From assembly GCA_016213825.1 (NCBI GenBank), contig JACQZP010000009.1, positions 101,434 to 165,433 on the forward strand: a stretch of DNA of 64,000 bases. The letters are read 5' to 3'. The notes below the pieces were generated by a model. That model ran no database searches. It saw nothing but the letters and a program-made list of their open reading frames with translations, and was not told the origin of the DNA. The stretch comes from Acetobacterium woodii (GTDB lineage: Bacteria > Bacillota > Clostridia > Eubacteriales > Eubacteriaceae). Positions 43,446 through 51,595 of this stretch are shown here, piece after piece. How positions within the stretch are numbered: the stretch's first letter is position 1; every line of letters begins with the position of its first letter. The position numbers were made by a program, and so were the translations under genes.

Positions 43446-45488
43446 TTATTTTTGAGCTTCTTCTAGGAAAGAAATCACATCATGTATTTCGCTAAAATTC
43501 TGTTTAAATTCATTTTTCAGTTCGTCTAAAATTGATTTTTCTTCTATTGCTAATTTAAATCTTTTTAAATTCTGTTCTCGTTTATCATTAATATCTAACC
43601 TTTTAAAGAAGAATTTTTCTAGCCATTTCGAAACCCAACCGCTGGTCTTTTTAACAGTATTGTTTCCAATTACTGCAAACACATCTTTATTGGTATTAGA
43701 ATTCGGAGTAGTATTTGTTGTTGTTTTAAAATCGGTAGTTTTCTTTAAATAATCCGATTTTCCTTCGAAAATCAACCTTAAAAAATTTAGTTTGTCATTA
43801 TTGGAATACATATTATAGTAATATTCAATTTCATCAAAATTCGCTTTTGAATTCCCTTTATTGATACATTCATTATTCTGTTCTAAAAATAACCAGAATT
43901 CTTCAAAATTTGAATTATTTATAAGCATTCCTTCACATGTAGTTTCTGCAACGATAATATTATACTGTTCAAGGTATTTTTTTATTAACAGAATGAATTC
44001 TTTATAAGCCTCATCAGTGCTTGAATAGAAAGGCAAATTAACATCGAATTTTAATTTTTTTGACATGGAATCTATGCGTTTTCGTTTTAAGACTGTCTTT
44101 AATCGCTTTTCTCCATAAAAATAATTTTCACGATATATCCGACTTATATTTATAAAGCGTTTTTGAAATTTTGAATTAACCGCATTATCATTAATAATCA
44201 TTTTGTCCATATCAAACAATTGAATAATAGGCGTCTTATAACATCTATCCTTAGGTGAAATAATTTTCTTTATGATATCATTTGACATTGCGTTATTTAC
44301 TATATCAGTTTTTTTTAAAATTGGGAATAATTCTCTTAAATATTTATTCCTAAACAATTCTAATTCTGTTTCACCTTCAATAGCTAGTAATATATTTGAA
44401 AAATAAACATTTGCATGTTGATCAGTAATTACAATCTTAGATTTCGCATCATTTTCGATATCAAATAATTTCATTTTTGAAATATATGTATATTTATCTA
44501 TTAATTTAATATGATAAACTACTGAATTTTCAAAATCATTCATCATAGTATTTTTAATCAAACGTGGTGAATGTGTTGCAATTAAGAATCTGAGATTATC
44601 CTCAGTACTTGTAATATAATCTGTCAATTCATCAATCAGGCTATTGTGTAAGCTTATCTCAGGTTCATCAATAATTAAAAAAGGGATCTTCATCTTTTTT
44701 TGAGAAATAAGCAGCAAAATTTCGATGAGTAATTTAGTATAATTAAAAGCATTTGTTCCATTCGAAAAATGCTGTAGTTTTTTTTCCCTAAAAACAAATT
44801 GATTCCCTTCAAAATGAGATTGTGTTAATATCTGAGCATATTGTTTTGGAGTAAATTTGTCTACTTCAACATTAGCATTTTTAAGTGCTTTTTTCAAATT
44901 CATAAATGTTTTTTCTAGTTTATATTCACCAGAATTCATTACTTGCTTGACGCTATTTTTGAGCATAGTTAAAGTGTCATTATCAACTTTAACTAGATCA
45001 CCAATATGTTCCCATAGTTTACTCCAATCAGTCAAGTCAATTGTCCTTGAATCGATGAAATAAAACGGAAATAAATTACTTATCAGTATTCTATCACTAC
45101 TATCTGCACCCGTCCATTGTATTTTTTTACCTTTTATTTTAGTTAGTGTAATTGTAATTTTGCTATTTTCTCCCATGGAAAGAATTTTGTTGAAAAATGG
45201 CAAGTAGGATGAAGTGCTATTTTTATTTTGATGTTTACATCTAATTTGAAGTTTCTTCAGATCATAAGTAATCGAAATTTTAGTACAATTACTATATTTG
45301 TTATTAGCATCAAAAATTTCATCATCGTTAAAAAGATATGATAGATTATTATAAAAATACATTATTGCAGAAATTACATTTGATTTACCACTGCCATTTT
45401 CGCCAACGAGTACATTAATGTCATTTAATGTGAGCACAGTTTTCTTTATAGATTTATAATTCTCTATCCGAATTTTGGTAATGCTCAT
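43446..45488 (-). CDS. OLD-family ATPase/TOPRIM nuclease, probable retron effector
   Basis: A 680-residue protein. The N-terminal SMC/ABC-type ATPase has IRIENYKSIK, Walker A VGENGSGKSN near residue 30, a weak signature around HFSNGTNAF, Walker B FLIIDEPEISLHNS near 266 and ATHSPRLI. From about residue 366 a TOPRIM-like domain follows: ILLAIEGETELELFRN with the catalytic Glu and LFDMDKM near 424 with the Asp-x-Asp. The C-terminal 230 residues are Lys/Asn-rich and unassigned. GAGGTG precedes the ATG, and a TATAAT -10 box lies about 30 bases upstream. OLD-like nucleases are known effectors of type I retrons, Retron-Eco8 among them. Here the effector precedes the RNA and RT instead of following them. 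Confidence 0.85.
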   Translation of the reverse strand: MSITKIRIENYKSIKKTVLTLNDINVLVGENGSGKSNVISAIMYFYNNLSYLFNDDEIFDANNKYSNCTKISITYDLKKLQIRCKHQNKNSTSSYLPFFNKILSMGENSKITITLTKIKGKKIQWTGADSSDRILISNLFPFYFIDSRTIDLTDWSKLWEHIGDLVKVDNDTLTMLKNSVKQVMNSGEYKLEKTFMNLKKALKNANVEVDKFTPKQYAQILTQSHFEGNQFVFREKKLQHFSNGTNAFNYTKLLIEILLLISQKKMKIPFLIIDEPEISLHNSLIDELTDYITSTEDNLRFLIATHSPRLIKNTMMNDFENSVVYHIKLIDKYTYISKMKLFDIENDAKSKIVITDQHANVYFSNILLAIEGETELELFRNKYLRELFPILKKTDIVNNAMSNDIIKKIISPKDRCYKTPIIQLFDMDKMIINDNAVNSKFQKRFINISRIYRENYFYGEKRLKTVLKRKRIDSMSKKLKFDVNLPFYSSTDEAYKEFILLIKKYLEQYNIIVAETTCEGMLINNSNFEEFWLFLEQNNECINKGNSKANFDEIEYYYNMYSNNDKLNFLRLIFEGKSDYLKKTTDFKTTTNTTPNSNTNKDVFAVIGNNTVKKTSGWVSKWLEKFFFKRLDINDKREQNLKRFKLAIEEKSILDELKNEFKQNFSEIHDVISFLEEAQK

Positions 45489-45689
45489 ATCTATTCACCT
45501 CGTTTCTTATGGACTATTATAAAACAATATTCGAAATACGGAAAAAATAGATCAGCGAATATTGGAACGCAGCGTATAAAAATGCCAGAGTAGATAAACA
45601 ACTTATAGCGATTTATTTTATCATAAATCAAGTTAGAGTGTCAAAGCCGAAAGACATTTTCTACAGTTTTAAATTTCAGAGCTCAACGG

Positions 45690-45714
45690 CACAAAGGGAC
45701 GGTTCTTTTGTGCT
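45690..45714. repeat. Short palindromic repeat with GGGACGGTTC core
   Basis: CACAAAGGGACGGTTCTTTTGTGCT, in parts, has self-complementary ends CACAAA/TTTGTG. It is one of about a dozen copies between 45.7 and 55.8 kb, on either strand. Such repeats are common in clostridial intergenic DNA and are probably mobilised in trans. The flanking stretch 45489-45893 holds no gene I can support. Confidence 0.85.
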
Positions 45715-45893
45715 AGTATTCATGACAAACCGCCATTCACTTATTCCACAATCAAAGCTTTAGAAATATCCATTGCTTTGATTAAGCTTTGTTGCGTCGA
45801 TAATGCGCAGTTCCTTCTGCAAATTTACTCGTCATGACGTGGGAACGGTTCGGAATCTGTGAAAAAGGCTTTATTTTTACTGAATTCAAACAA

Positions 45894-46111
45894 CACAAGG
45901 GGACGGTTCTTTTGAAAAATGGTTGTGCTCCTTTCAAATGTCTTATTACTACCGTTTGATCCCTTCGCAATGGTTTCGAAAGTCACTCAACCCTTTCGGT
46001 TTTTCTGATAAATGGCACATTAACTCAAACGTTTTGGGCTTATCACCCCTTTTTTCTTTGCATTCAATCGATTGATTTTTCTTGTGATTACAAGAACCGT
46101 CCCCTTGTGCT
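45894..46111. mobile_element. Small non-autonomous element with inverted GGGACGGTTC ends, copy 1
   Basis: About 218 bases bounded by CACAAGGGGACGGTTCTT on the left and AAGAACCGTCCCCTTGTG on the right, an inverted pair. The interior (GGTTGTGCTCCTTTCAAATG to CGATTGATTTTTCTTGTG) recurs almost unchanged in copy 2 and diverged in copy 3. A 60-codon open frame inside is probably not a gene. No transposase is present. Confidence 0.75.
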
Positions 46112-46151
46112 GTGTCCTCTTTACATAACAAAGGTGAGGTTCGCAGTACGC

Positions 46152-46348
46152 TTATAACGTTCGGCTGTAAAGAAGATGTTTCATTTCCTTACCTTTGTAA
46201 TTTCTAACAAATTCTTTTCTGATTGTCATGCCAAGTTTTTCAGCGACCTTGCGTGAAGATAAATTTTAGGTCTAATTTGAGCAGAAACTTCATCAATATG
46301 TAATGTTTCAAAGGCGTATTTAACACAAGCTGCTGCTCCTTCAAGATT
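46152..46348 (-). pseudogene. Truncated, frameshifted copy of the GNAT acetyltransferase gene
   Basis: This is the last 65 or so codons of the acetyltransferase encoded at 47852-48364, nearly identical in sequence. A one-base deletion (AAATTTTAGG here, AAATTGTTAGG in the intact copy) shifts the frame, and homology stops abruptly at CTCCTTCAAGA, where a GGGACGGTTC repeat begins. The copy lies exactly 1700 bases from its match, together with the small element beside it. Confidence 0.88.
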
Positions 46349-46352
46349 AACA

Positions 46353-46379
46353 CAGTGGGGACGGTTCTTTTGTGCTGTT
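46353..46379. repeat. Short palindromic repeat with GGGACGGTTC core
   Basis: CACAG-TGGGGACGGTTC-TTTTGTGCTG. It sits precisely at the break point of the truncated acetyltransferase copy, which suggests that recombination or insertion at the repeat caused the truncation. Confidence 0.85.
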
Positions 46380-46450
46380 TCTCTAGTTATAATTTCTCCA
46401 TGACATACCAAATCTGATTGCAGTTATCTCATCGTCAAACCTTTGTCCTA

Positions 46451-46499
46451 GCAACACAAAAGAACCGTCCCCGTCCCTTTGCACCCGTCCCTTTGTGCT
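46451..46499. repeat. Compound short palindromic repeat
   Basis: An inverted copy (CACAAAAGAACCGTCCCC) runs straight into two more partial units (GTCCCTTTGCAC and CCGTCCCTTTGTGCT), suggesting repeated insertion or slippage at one place. Confidence 0.8.
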
Positions 46500-46579
46500 A
46501 CTGGCCAGCGGCTTAGCGTAGTGGGAGCTTCCAATACACCTCCTGTGGGCGACAAACTTTCAAATTTGTACTGTCTTTT

Positions 46580-46642
46580 CTATGGGGCTACTGCCACCTT
46601 AACACCAAACTGTATTTTGTAGGCAGTGTTATTCGTCCATAG
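46580..46642. other. Hairpin near the TIR gene 3' end, possible remnant of an insertion sequence end
   Basis: CTATGG-ggct-ACTGCC pairs with GGCAGT-gttattcgt-CCATAG around a 27-base loop. The stretch before it (GTGGGAGCTTCC...GTGGGCGACAAAC) reminds me of the structured ends of IS200/IS605 elements, but no tnpA or tnpB is present and I cannot confirm this. It starts 21 bases after the TIR stop codon on the minus strand and might act as its transcript end. Confidence 0.35.
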
Positions 46643-46663
46643 AATTTGATTTCTTTATATTAT

Positions 46664-47362
46664 TTATGAAGTAACCAATTCCGCTAATTTAGCCGCAACG
46701 TCTTCCATTGATTCCTCAATGGTACTTAAACCACTTCGTGAGCCAAGTAATGGACTAACTTCACGTAAACCCTCAAAAGTTGTATTATGTACAATAGGGA
46801 CAAGTAAATCACGAGCTAGCAAAGCTGAAAGTTCTTTATCTGCTATTCCTTCCCCCTTAACACGTTTAAGAAATGAGGGTGTAACCAATACAATACCGAC
46901 ACGAGATTTTGCCAACCCTTTATCAATTTCACGAAGTAATGATGAACCTAAAAGAACATCCTTTTCACTAAACCAAACAGTTACACCTTTTGATTCAAGT
47001 ATATCGTGTAATTCTTTAGCTGCGCCTTTACGGTCATCCCAAGCGTGACAGAGAAAAACATCTCGTAAATCTGGTAATTTCGAACGCTTCTCAATATTTT
47101 CACGCACAGGAGTAAGTGTTCGAATTTCTGCTGGAGTATATAAAATAGTAGAACCAGCTGAAGACCAACGTGCTTTTGTCCTGGTTTGTCCGCCACTACT
47201 ACTGCTACTACTTGTAGAACTGTTTGATAATGAAGAATACGGTGAAGAATATGCGGAATAGGTGTTGTAATCTCGATAACTACCACTACCTCCACACACT
47301 GGGCAGTTTGCCCTTCCACTTGCTGTGCGATGACCCTGAATTGGTGCTGTGCATCTTGCCAT
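46664..47362 (-). CDS. TIR-domain protein with N-terminal Cys motif and Ser-rich linker
   Basis: A 232-residue protein. A short N-terminal Cys/His motif (MARCTAPIQGHRT...NCPVCGG) could bind zinc. A Ser/Tyr/Thr-rich linker covers about residues 30-70. The TIR domain starts near 102 with DVFLCHAWDDRKGAAKELHD, then VWFSEKDVLLGSSLLREIDKGL, IVLVTPSFL and ADKELSALL, whose Glu is at the usual NADase catalytic position. Bacterial TIR proteins often deplete NAD in phage defence. The ATG chosen has a GGGGG site upstream; a 27-codon longer reading is unlikely. It stands alone between 430-bp direct repeats and beside a retron, which favours a defence role; the trigger is unknown. Confidence 0.85.
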   Translation of the reverse strand: MARCTAPIQGHRTASGRANCPVCGGSGSYRDYNTYSAYSSPYSSLSNSSTSSSSSSGGQTRTKARWSSAGSTILYTPAEIRTLTPVRENIEKRSKLPDLRDVFLCHAWDDRKGAAKELHDILESKGVTVWFSEKDVLLGSSLLREIDKGLAKSRVGIVLVTPSFLKRVKGEGIADKELSALLARDLLVPIVHNTTFEGLREVSPLLGSRSGLSTIEESMEDVAAKLAELVTS

Positions 47363-47573
47363 AATTTTATTCCCCCTATTTTTTAAAGAAATATTTATCT
47401 GTCTGTGTGTTACTAAAATTTCAATTTCTAGTTTCTTTCTCATTATACCACTTATGCAATCATAATTCTAAGTCCTTTTTCCGGCTCTGCATCTTTCGGA
47501 AATTGGGAATTTGCACACTAGCAGTGAGTCATGCGAACAGTGGCAAGAAGGTGTTCGTAGGGTGAAGCCCGGA

Positions 47574-47811
47574 CACAAGGGGACGGTTCTTTTGTGCTGC
47601 TTTCGCTATAAGTTAAAAATGGTTGTGCTCCTTTCAAATGTCTTATTACAACCGTTTGATCCCTTCGCAATGGTTTCGAAAGTCACTTAACCCTTTCGGT
47701 TTTTCTGATAAATGGCACATTAACTCAAACGTTTTGGGCTTATCACCCCTTTTTTCTTTGCATTCAATCGATTGATTTTTCTTGTGATTACAAGAACCGT
47801 CCCCTTGTGCT
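47574..47811. mobile_element. Small non-autonomous element with inverted GGGACGGTTC ends, copy 2
   Basis: About 238 bases with the same inverted ends as copy 1 (CACAAGGGGACGGTTCTT / AAGAACCGTCCCCTTGTG) and a near-identical interior; the left end additionally carries TTTGTGCTGCTTTCGCTATAAG, in part missing from copy 1. It abuts the 3' side of the intact acetyltransferase gene. Confidence 0.78.
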
Positions 47812-47851
47812 GCGTCCTCTTTACGTAACAAAGGTGAGGTTCGCAGTACGC

Positions 47852-48364
47852 TTATAACGTTCGGCTGTAAAGAAGATGTTTCATTTCCTTACCTTTGTAA
47901 TTTTTAACAAATTCTTTTTTGATTGTCATGCCAAGTTTTTCAGCGACCTTGCGTGAAGATAAATTGTTAGGTCTTATTTGAGCAGAAACTTCATCAATAT
48001 GTAATGTTTCAAAGGCGTATTTAACACAAGCTGATGCTCCTTCAAGAGCATAACCAAACTTCCATGATGATTTATTATAAATATAGCCGATACCAACATA
48101 TTTTTCATCATCTACCTGCTCTGAAATTAAACCCGTTACACCAATGAGTTGATTAGTGTCTTTCTCTATAACAGCCCAATAACTATATCCATCTCTATCA
48201 TATCTCATAATATTTTCATCAATCCATTCAGACACTTCTTTATCAGAAAAAGCGTGTTCCCATGCGTACATGACATTAATATCCCGCAAAATTGTGCATA
48301 TGGCGTTGTAATCATCAATCTGAATTTTACGCAAACATAAGCGGTTAGTCTCTATAATAATCAT
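47852..48364 (-). CDS. GNAT-family N-acetyltransferase (RimJ/RimL type)
   Basis: A 170-residue acetyltransferase. It begins IIIETNRLCLRKIQIDDYNAI and continues with YWAVIEKDTNQLIGVTGL, GIGYIYNKSSWKFGYALEGA (acetyl-CoA loop) and NNLSSRKVAEKLGM, as in RimJ/RimL proteins. Relatives acetylate ribosomal protein N-termini or small amines. It is a single-gene unit with small elements on both sides, and its 3' third is repeated as a pseudogene 1700 bases away. Confidence 0.88.
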   Translation of the reverse strand: MIIIETNRLCLRKIQIDDYNAICTILRDINVMYAWEHAFSDKEVSEWIDENIMRYDRDGYSYWAVIEKDTNQLIGVTGLISEQVDDEKYVGIGYIYNKSSWKFGYALEGASACVKYAFETLHIDEVSAQIRPNNLSSRKVAEKLGMTIKKEFVKNYKGKEMKHLLYSRTL

Positions 48365-48444
48365 ATTGTCCTCTACCCCTTGTATAAATATTGTTCGTTC
48401 ACCTTATCGTTTTATTACATTTTAACTGGTTTCCTACACATCCT

Positions 48445-48732
48445 ACACGGGGACGGTTCTTTTGTGCTGCGGTCGCCATAAGTCAAAAAAGTTACATTCC
48501 TTTTGAATGGCTTATTACAACCGTTTGATCCTTTTCACAATGTTTTCAAAAGCAACTCACCCTTTTCGGTTTTTCTGTTAAATGGCACCTTAACTCAAAC
48601 GTTTCAGAATTTTCATCTCTTTTTTTTTTGCATTTGATCGATTGATTTTTCTTGTGATTACATGATATATTGCTGTTATATTATTTTTCGTACTTAAGAA
48701 CTGAACGACATATAAGAACCATCCCCTTGTGA
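48445..48732. mobile_element. Small non-autonomous element with inverted GGGACGGTTC ends, copy 3 (diverged)
   Basis: The left end ACACGGGGACGGTTCTTTTG and right end AGAACCATCCCCTTGTG enclose an interior clearly related to copies 1 and 2 (AACCGTTTGATCC, TTTTTCTGTTAAATGGCAC, TCGATTGATTTTTCTTGTG). It has many substitutions and extra sequence before the right end. It is the oldest of the three by divergence. Confidence 0.7.
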
Positions 48733-48777
48733 TATAAAAAAGTCACGTTTATTTCTGAATTACCAAAAGGAGACATT

Positions 48778-49647
48778 ATGAAATTAAAAGCACTTACAAT
48801 AAATTCATTTGCAAAATCCAATGAGGGCGGAAATCCTGCGGGCGTCGTACTAAAAGCTGATGCTCTATCAGAGAATGATATGAAAAAGATTGCGGGGATA
48901 ATTGGTTTTAGCGAAACTGCCTTTGTAATGAAGTCAGACTTGGCAGATTTCAAAATAAGGTTTTTTACTCCTAATGAAGAGGTCGATCTTTGCGGTCATG
49001 CCACTATCGCAACCTTTTCTGCGCTTTCAAACCTAGGCTACCTTACGCCAGGAAAATATTCACAAGAAACAAAGGCTGGAATTTTAAATGTGGAAGTAAA
49101 GGAAGACCTATCAATTATGATGGTTCAAAACAAGCCAAGCTATTATGAAATATTAGACAAAAAAGAAATTGCAGATTCTCTAAACATTACTACCGATGAT
49201 ATTCTGGAAGAGCTGCCGGTACAGATCGTATCTACAGGCCTCAGAGATATAATTGTGCCTGTGAAAAATATGGAGATAATCAATTCCATAAATCCTGACT
49301 TTGAAAAGATAGCAGCACTTTGCGGCAAATACAATACCATTGGTTATCACATTTTCACTCTTGAATCACTTTATGGTTCAATGGCACACTGCCGAAATTT
49401 GGCACCTCTATATGGAATCCCTGAAGAGTCTGCAACTGGTACTTCCAATGGGGCACTTTCTTGTTATTTATTTAAATATGGTGTAATAGATGCTGATCAT
49501 GTTAGCCATCTTGTTGTTGAGCAAGGCTACTCAATGAAAAAGCCGTCAGAGATAATTATCTCGTTAACTACTGTTGCTAACGAGATTGACCTGGTGAAAG
49601 TTGGCGGAGCAGCCTTAAATTTGGTTGAAATCGAAGTTGAGATATAA
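48778..49647 (+). CDS. PhzF-family isomerase/epimerase-like protein
   Basis: A 289-residue protein of the PhzF/diaminopimelate epimerase-like fold. NEGGNPAGVVL near residue 15, GFSETAFVM with the probable catalytic Glu near 46, and VDLCGHATIATFSAL near 70 are family motifs; PEESATGTSNGALSCYL lies in the second half. Substrates of most members are unknown. AAAGGAG precedes the ATG. It diverges from the acetyltransferase across element copy 3. Confidence 0.9.
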   Translation: MKLKALTINSFAKSNEGGNPAGVVLKADALSENDMKKIAGIIGFSETAFVMKSDLADFKIRFFTPNEEVDLCGHATIATFSALSNLGYLTPGKYSQETKAGILNVEVKEDLSIMMVQNKPSYYEILDKKEIADSLNITTDDILEELPVQIVSTGLRDIIVPVKNMEIINSINPDFEKIAALCGKYNTIGYHIFTLESLYGSMAHCRNLAPLYGIPEESATGTSNGALSCYLFKYGVIDADHVSHLVVEQGYSMKKPSEIIISLTTVANEIDLVKVGGAALNLVEIEVEI

Positions 49648-49671
49648 TTGTCTCATCCTTTCCATTGTGAG

Positions 49672-49689
49672 CATAAGGGGACGGTTCAT
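49672..49689. repeat. Short palindromic repeat, partial copy
   Basis: CATAAGGGGACGGTTCAT, a half copy of the GGGACGGTTC repeat in the gap between the phzF-like gene and the ABC transporter operon. Confidence 0.7.
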
Positions 49690-49749
49690 ACTTAACCCAA
49701 CTTATTTGCCATAAAAAGATAGCTGATTATTTAATGCTGCAAACCCGGA

Positions 49750-50439
49750 TTATTTTACGATGTCCAGAGAAATACGCCCATCTAAAATTTCGACAATGCG
49801 GTCTGCTTTTTCTGCAACCCGCCGGTCATGGGTAATGATAATAAAAGTGGTTCCCAGTTCCACGTTGATCTTCCGGAAGAGTTGATAGATGCCGTCCGTG
49901 GTCTGCGAATCGAGATTCCCCGTGGGTTCATCTGCTAGAATAATTTTAGGCTGATTCATCAGTGCCCTGGCAATAGCTGTCCGTTGCTGTTGCCCACCAG
50001 ACATATTTGTTGCCAAATTATTTTCCACCTTTTCAAGTCCCACCAAATCAAGTATTTCCTTGGCTCGTTCCTGACTTTTTTTATCCGCCTTGCCATTGGC
50101 TATCCGATATGGCATCAACACATTTTCAAGGGCGGTAAACTCCGGCAACAGGTAATGAAACTGGAAAACGAAACCCAATGTTTCATTTCGCAAATCACCC
50201 AAACGTCCTTTTGACATGTTTCTGGTGGATACGCCGTTGATAATCACTTCCCCTTTAGTCGGACGATCCAATGTTCCAATAATATTGAGGAGCGTGCTTT
50301 TGCCGCTGCCAGACTCGCCAATAATGGCATTAAATGAGCCTGCCTTAAATCCTAGATTCATTTCATGAAGTGCGACCGTTTTAATCGTCTTGCCATAAAC
50401 CTTTGATACACCTTTGACTTCAACCACAAAATTATCCAT
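49750..50439 (-). CDS. MacB/LolD-type ABC transporter ATPase
   Basis: A 229-residue ATPase: Walker A GESGSGKSTL, FVFQFHYLLPEFTALEN (Q-loop), signature MSGGQQQR, Walker B ILADEPTGNLD and H-loop IITHD. This is the class that powers MacB/LolCDE mechanotransmission permeases. Its start overlaps the permease gene by 8 bases. It is last in a three-gene operon headed by a B12-binding protein. Confidence 0.9.
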   Translation of the reverse strand: MDNFVVEVKGVSKVYGKTIKTVALHEMNLGFKAGSFNAIIGESGSGKSTLLNIIGTLDRPTKGEVIINGVSTRNMSKGRLGDLRNETLGFVFQFHYLLPEFTALENVLMPYRIANGKADKKSQERAKEILDLVGLEKVENNLATNMSGGQQQRTAIARALMNQPKIILADEPTGNLDSQTTDGIYQLFRKINVELGTTFIIITHDRRVAEKADRIVEILDGRISLDIVK

Positions 50440-51595
50440 TTTTGATTACCTCCATAGGGTCCAGTTTGGACACTCGAATGGCTGGAATTAAGGCCGCTAA
50501 TGTTGATGCTGTTATGGCAATTCCCGCTGAAATCCCAATGAAATACCAGTCAATGTAGAAGGGAACCAACGAAGATCCATCGGCATTGGTAACAAAGGTT
50601 GCAAACGACCAGCTTAAACCGATTCCCAACCCGATGCCGACAAAAGCTCCCAAAACGCCAAGCAGAAATCCTTGAAACAAGAAAACCAGACTGGCTTTAG
50701 GATTATGCATTCCCATGGCCTTTAATATCCCGATCTGTCTGGATTTTTGGACCACACTGATAGCCAGTACACTGGCGATGCCCAATACCACTGAGATCAG
50801 CACAAAAACCTGGATCATCAGACTTGAAGCGGTTTGACCTGACAACCCTGATAATAATGCCGCATTTTCTTCTTTCCAATTTGTCACCTTTAAGGTATCG
50901 TCATTTAATCGGTTTTCCACCGCCATTGCCACTTCGTCCGCCACAAAAACATCCTTTACCTGCATTTCAATCTGTGATACGCCTTCACCGGTTTCAAAAA
51001 ATGTCTGGGCAGTCTCTTCATTTGTCAGAATCCATGATTCATTTAAAGATTTGACCTGCAAATCAAAAAAACCTGTGACAAGAAATTGTCCCGTTTTTCC
51101 GGTAGGCGTGATCATTTCAATTGTATCACCAATTTTAATGCTCAGTTTTTCTGCAAGGTCCTTTCCAATAATGACTTCATTTTCATTTAACCCCAGTTTT
51201 CCTTTAACAAGCCGATCGTTTATTTTATAGATCCCCTGGGCGGCCTTCCAGTCAAATCCGCGCATAATGATTGTGGTTGATTTCTCGGGTGTTTTTAAGA
51301 TGGCCGGACCCTGGGTAACCGCAACAGGATTTATTATTTCATCGGGATTGGCTGCTATAATTGTTTTAATTTGGGCCTGTGCGTCTAAAATAAAATCACC
51401 GTCTGTTTTAGGTGACACCGTAATCTGCGGGGCACTCCCGACAGTTTTATCGACCAGGCTTTTTTGAAGACCGGTAATCAGTGACCCAATAAATATCTGT
51501 ACCGACACACCAATTGCAATCCCCAAGACAATGAGGGCGGTTTGTCCTTTGCTGGATTTTAAAAATCGCAGTGCAATATCAAATGCCAGTTTCAT
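50432..51595 (-). CDS. MacB/LolC-type ABC transporter permease
   Basis: A 387-residue permease with the LolC/MacB topology: one N-terminal membrane helix, a periplasmic-type domain of about 230 residues, then three helices (IQVFVLISVVLGIASVLAISVVQKSRQIGILKAMG in pieces). The coupling-helix segment QKSRQIGILKAMGM is well conserved. It overlaps the upstream B12-binding gene by 17 bases. Substrate unknown; candidates are lipids, lipoproteins or peptides. Confidence 0.88.
   Translation of the reverse strand: MKLAFDIALRFLKSSKGQTALIVLGIAIGVSVQIFIGSLITGLQKSLVDKTVGSAPQITVSPKTDGDFILDAQAQIKTIIAANPDEIINPVAVTQGPAILKTPEKSTTIIMRGFDWKAAQGIYKINDRLVKGKLGLNENEVIIGKDLAEKLSIKIGDTIEMITPTGKTGQFLVTGFFDLQVKSLNESWILTNEETAQTFFETGEGVSQIEMQVKDVFVADEVAMAVENRLNDDTLKVTNWKEENAALLSGLSGQTASSLMIQVFVLISVVLGIASVLAISVVQKSRQIGILKAMGMHNPKASLVFLFQGFLLGVLGAFVGIGLGIGLSWSFATFVTNADGSSLVPFYIDWYFIGISAGIAITASTLAALIPAIRVSKLDPMEVIKNG

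Noticed and set aside
45949..46131. 60-codon frame repeated at 47646-47831 that could look like a conserved small protein
   Set aside because: It lies wholly inside the small elements with inverted GGGACGGTTC ends. The two copies are DNA duplicates, the third copy (48445-48732) does not keep the frame, and no ribosome binding site is seen.
46226..46411. 61-codon frame over the truncated acetyltransferase
   Set aside because: Part of its N-terminus is repeat sequence and its C-terminus is out of frame after a one-base deletion. It is better described as a pseudogene.
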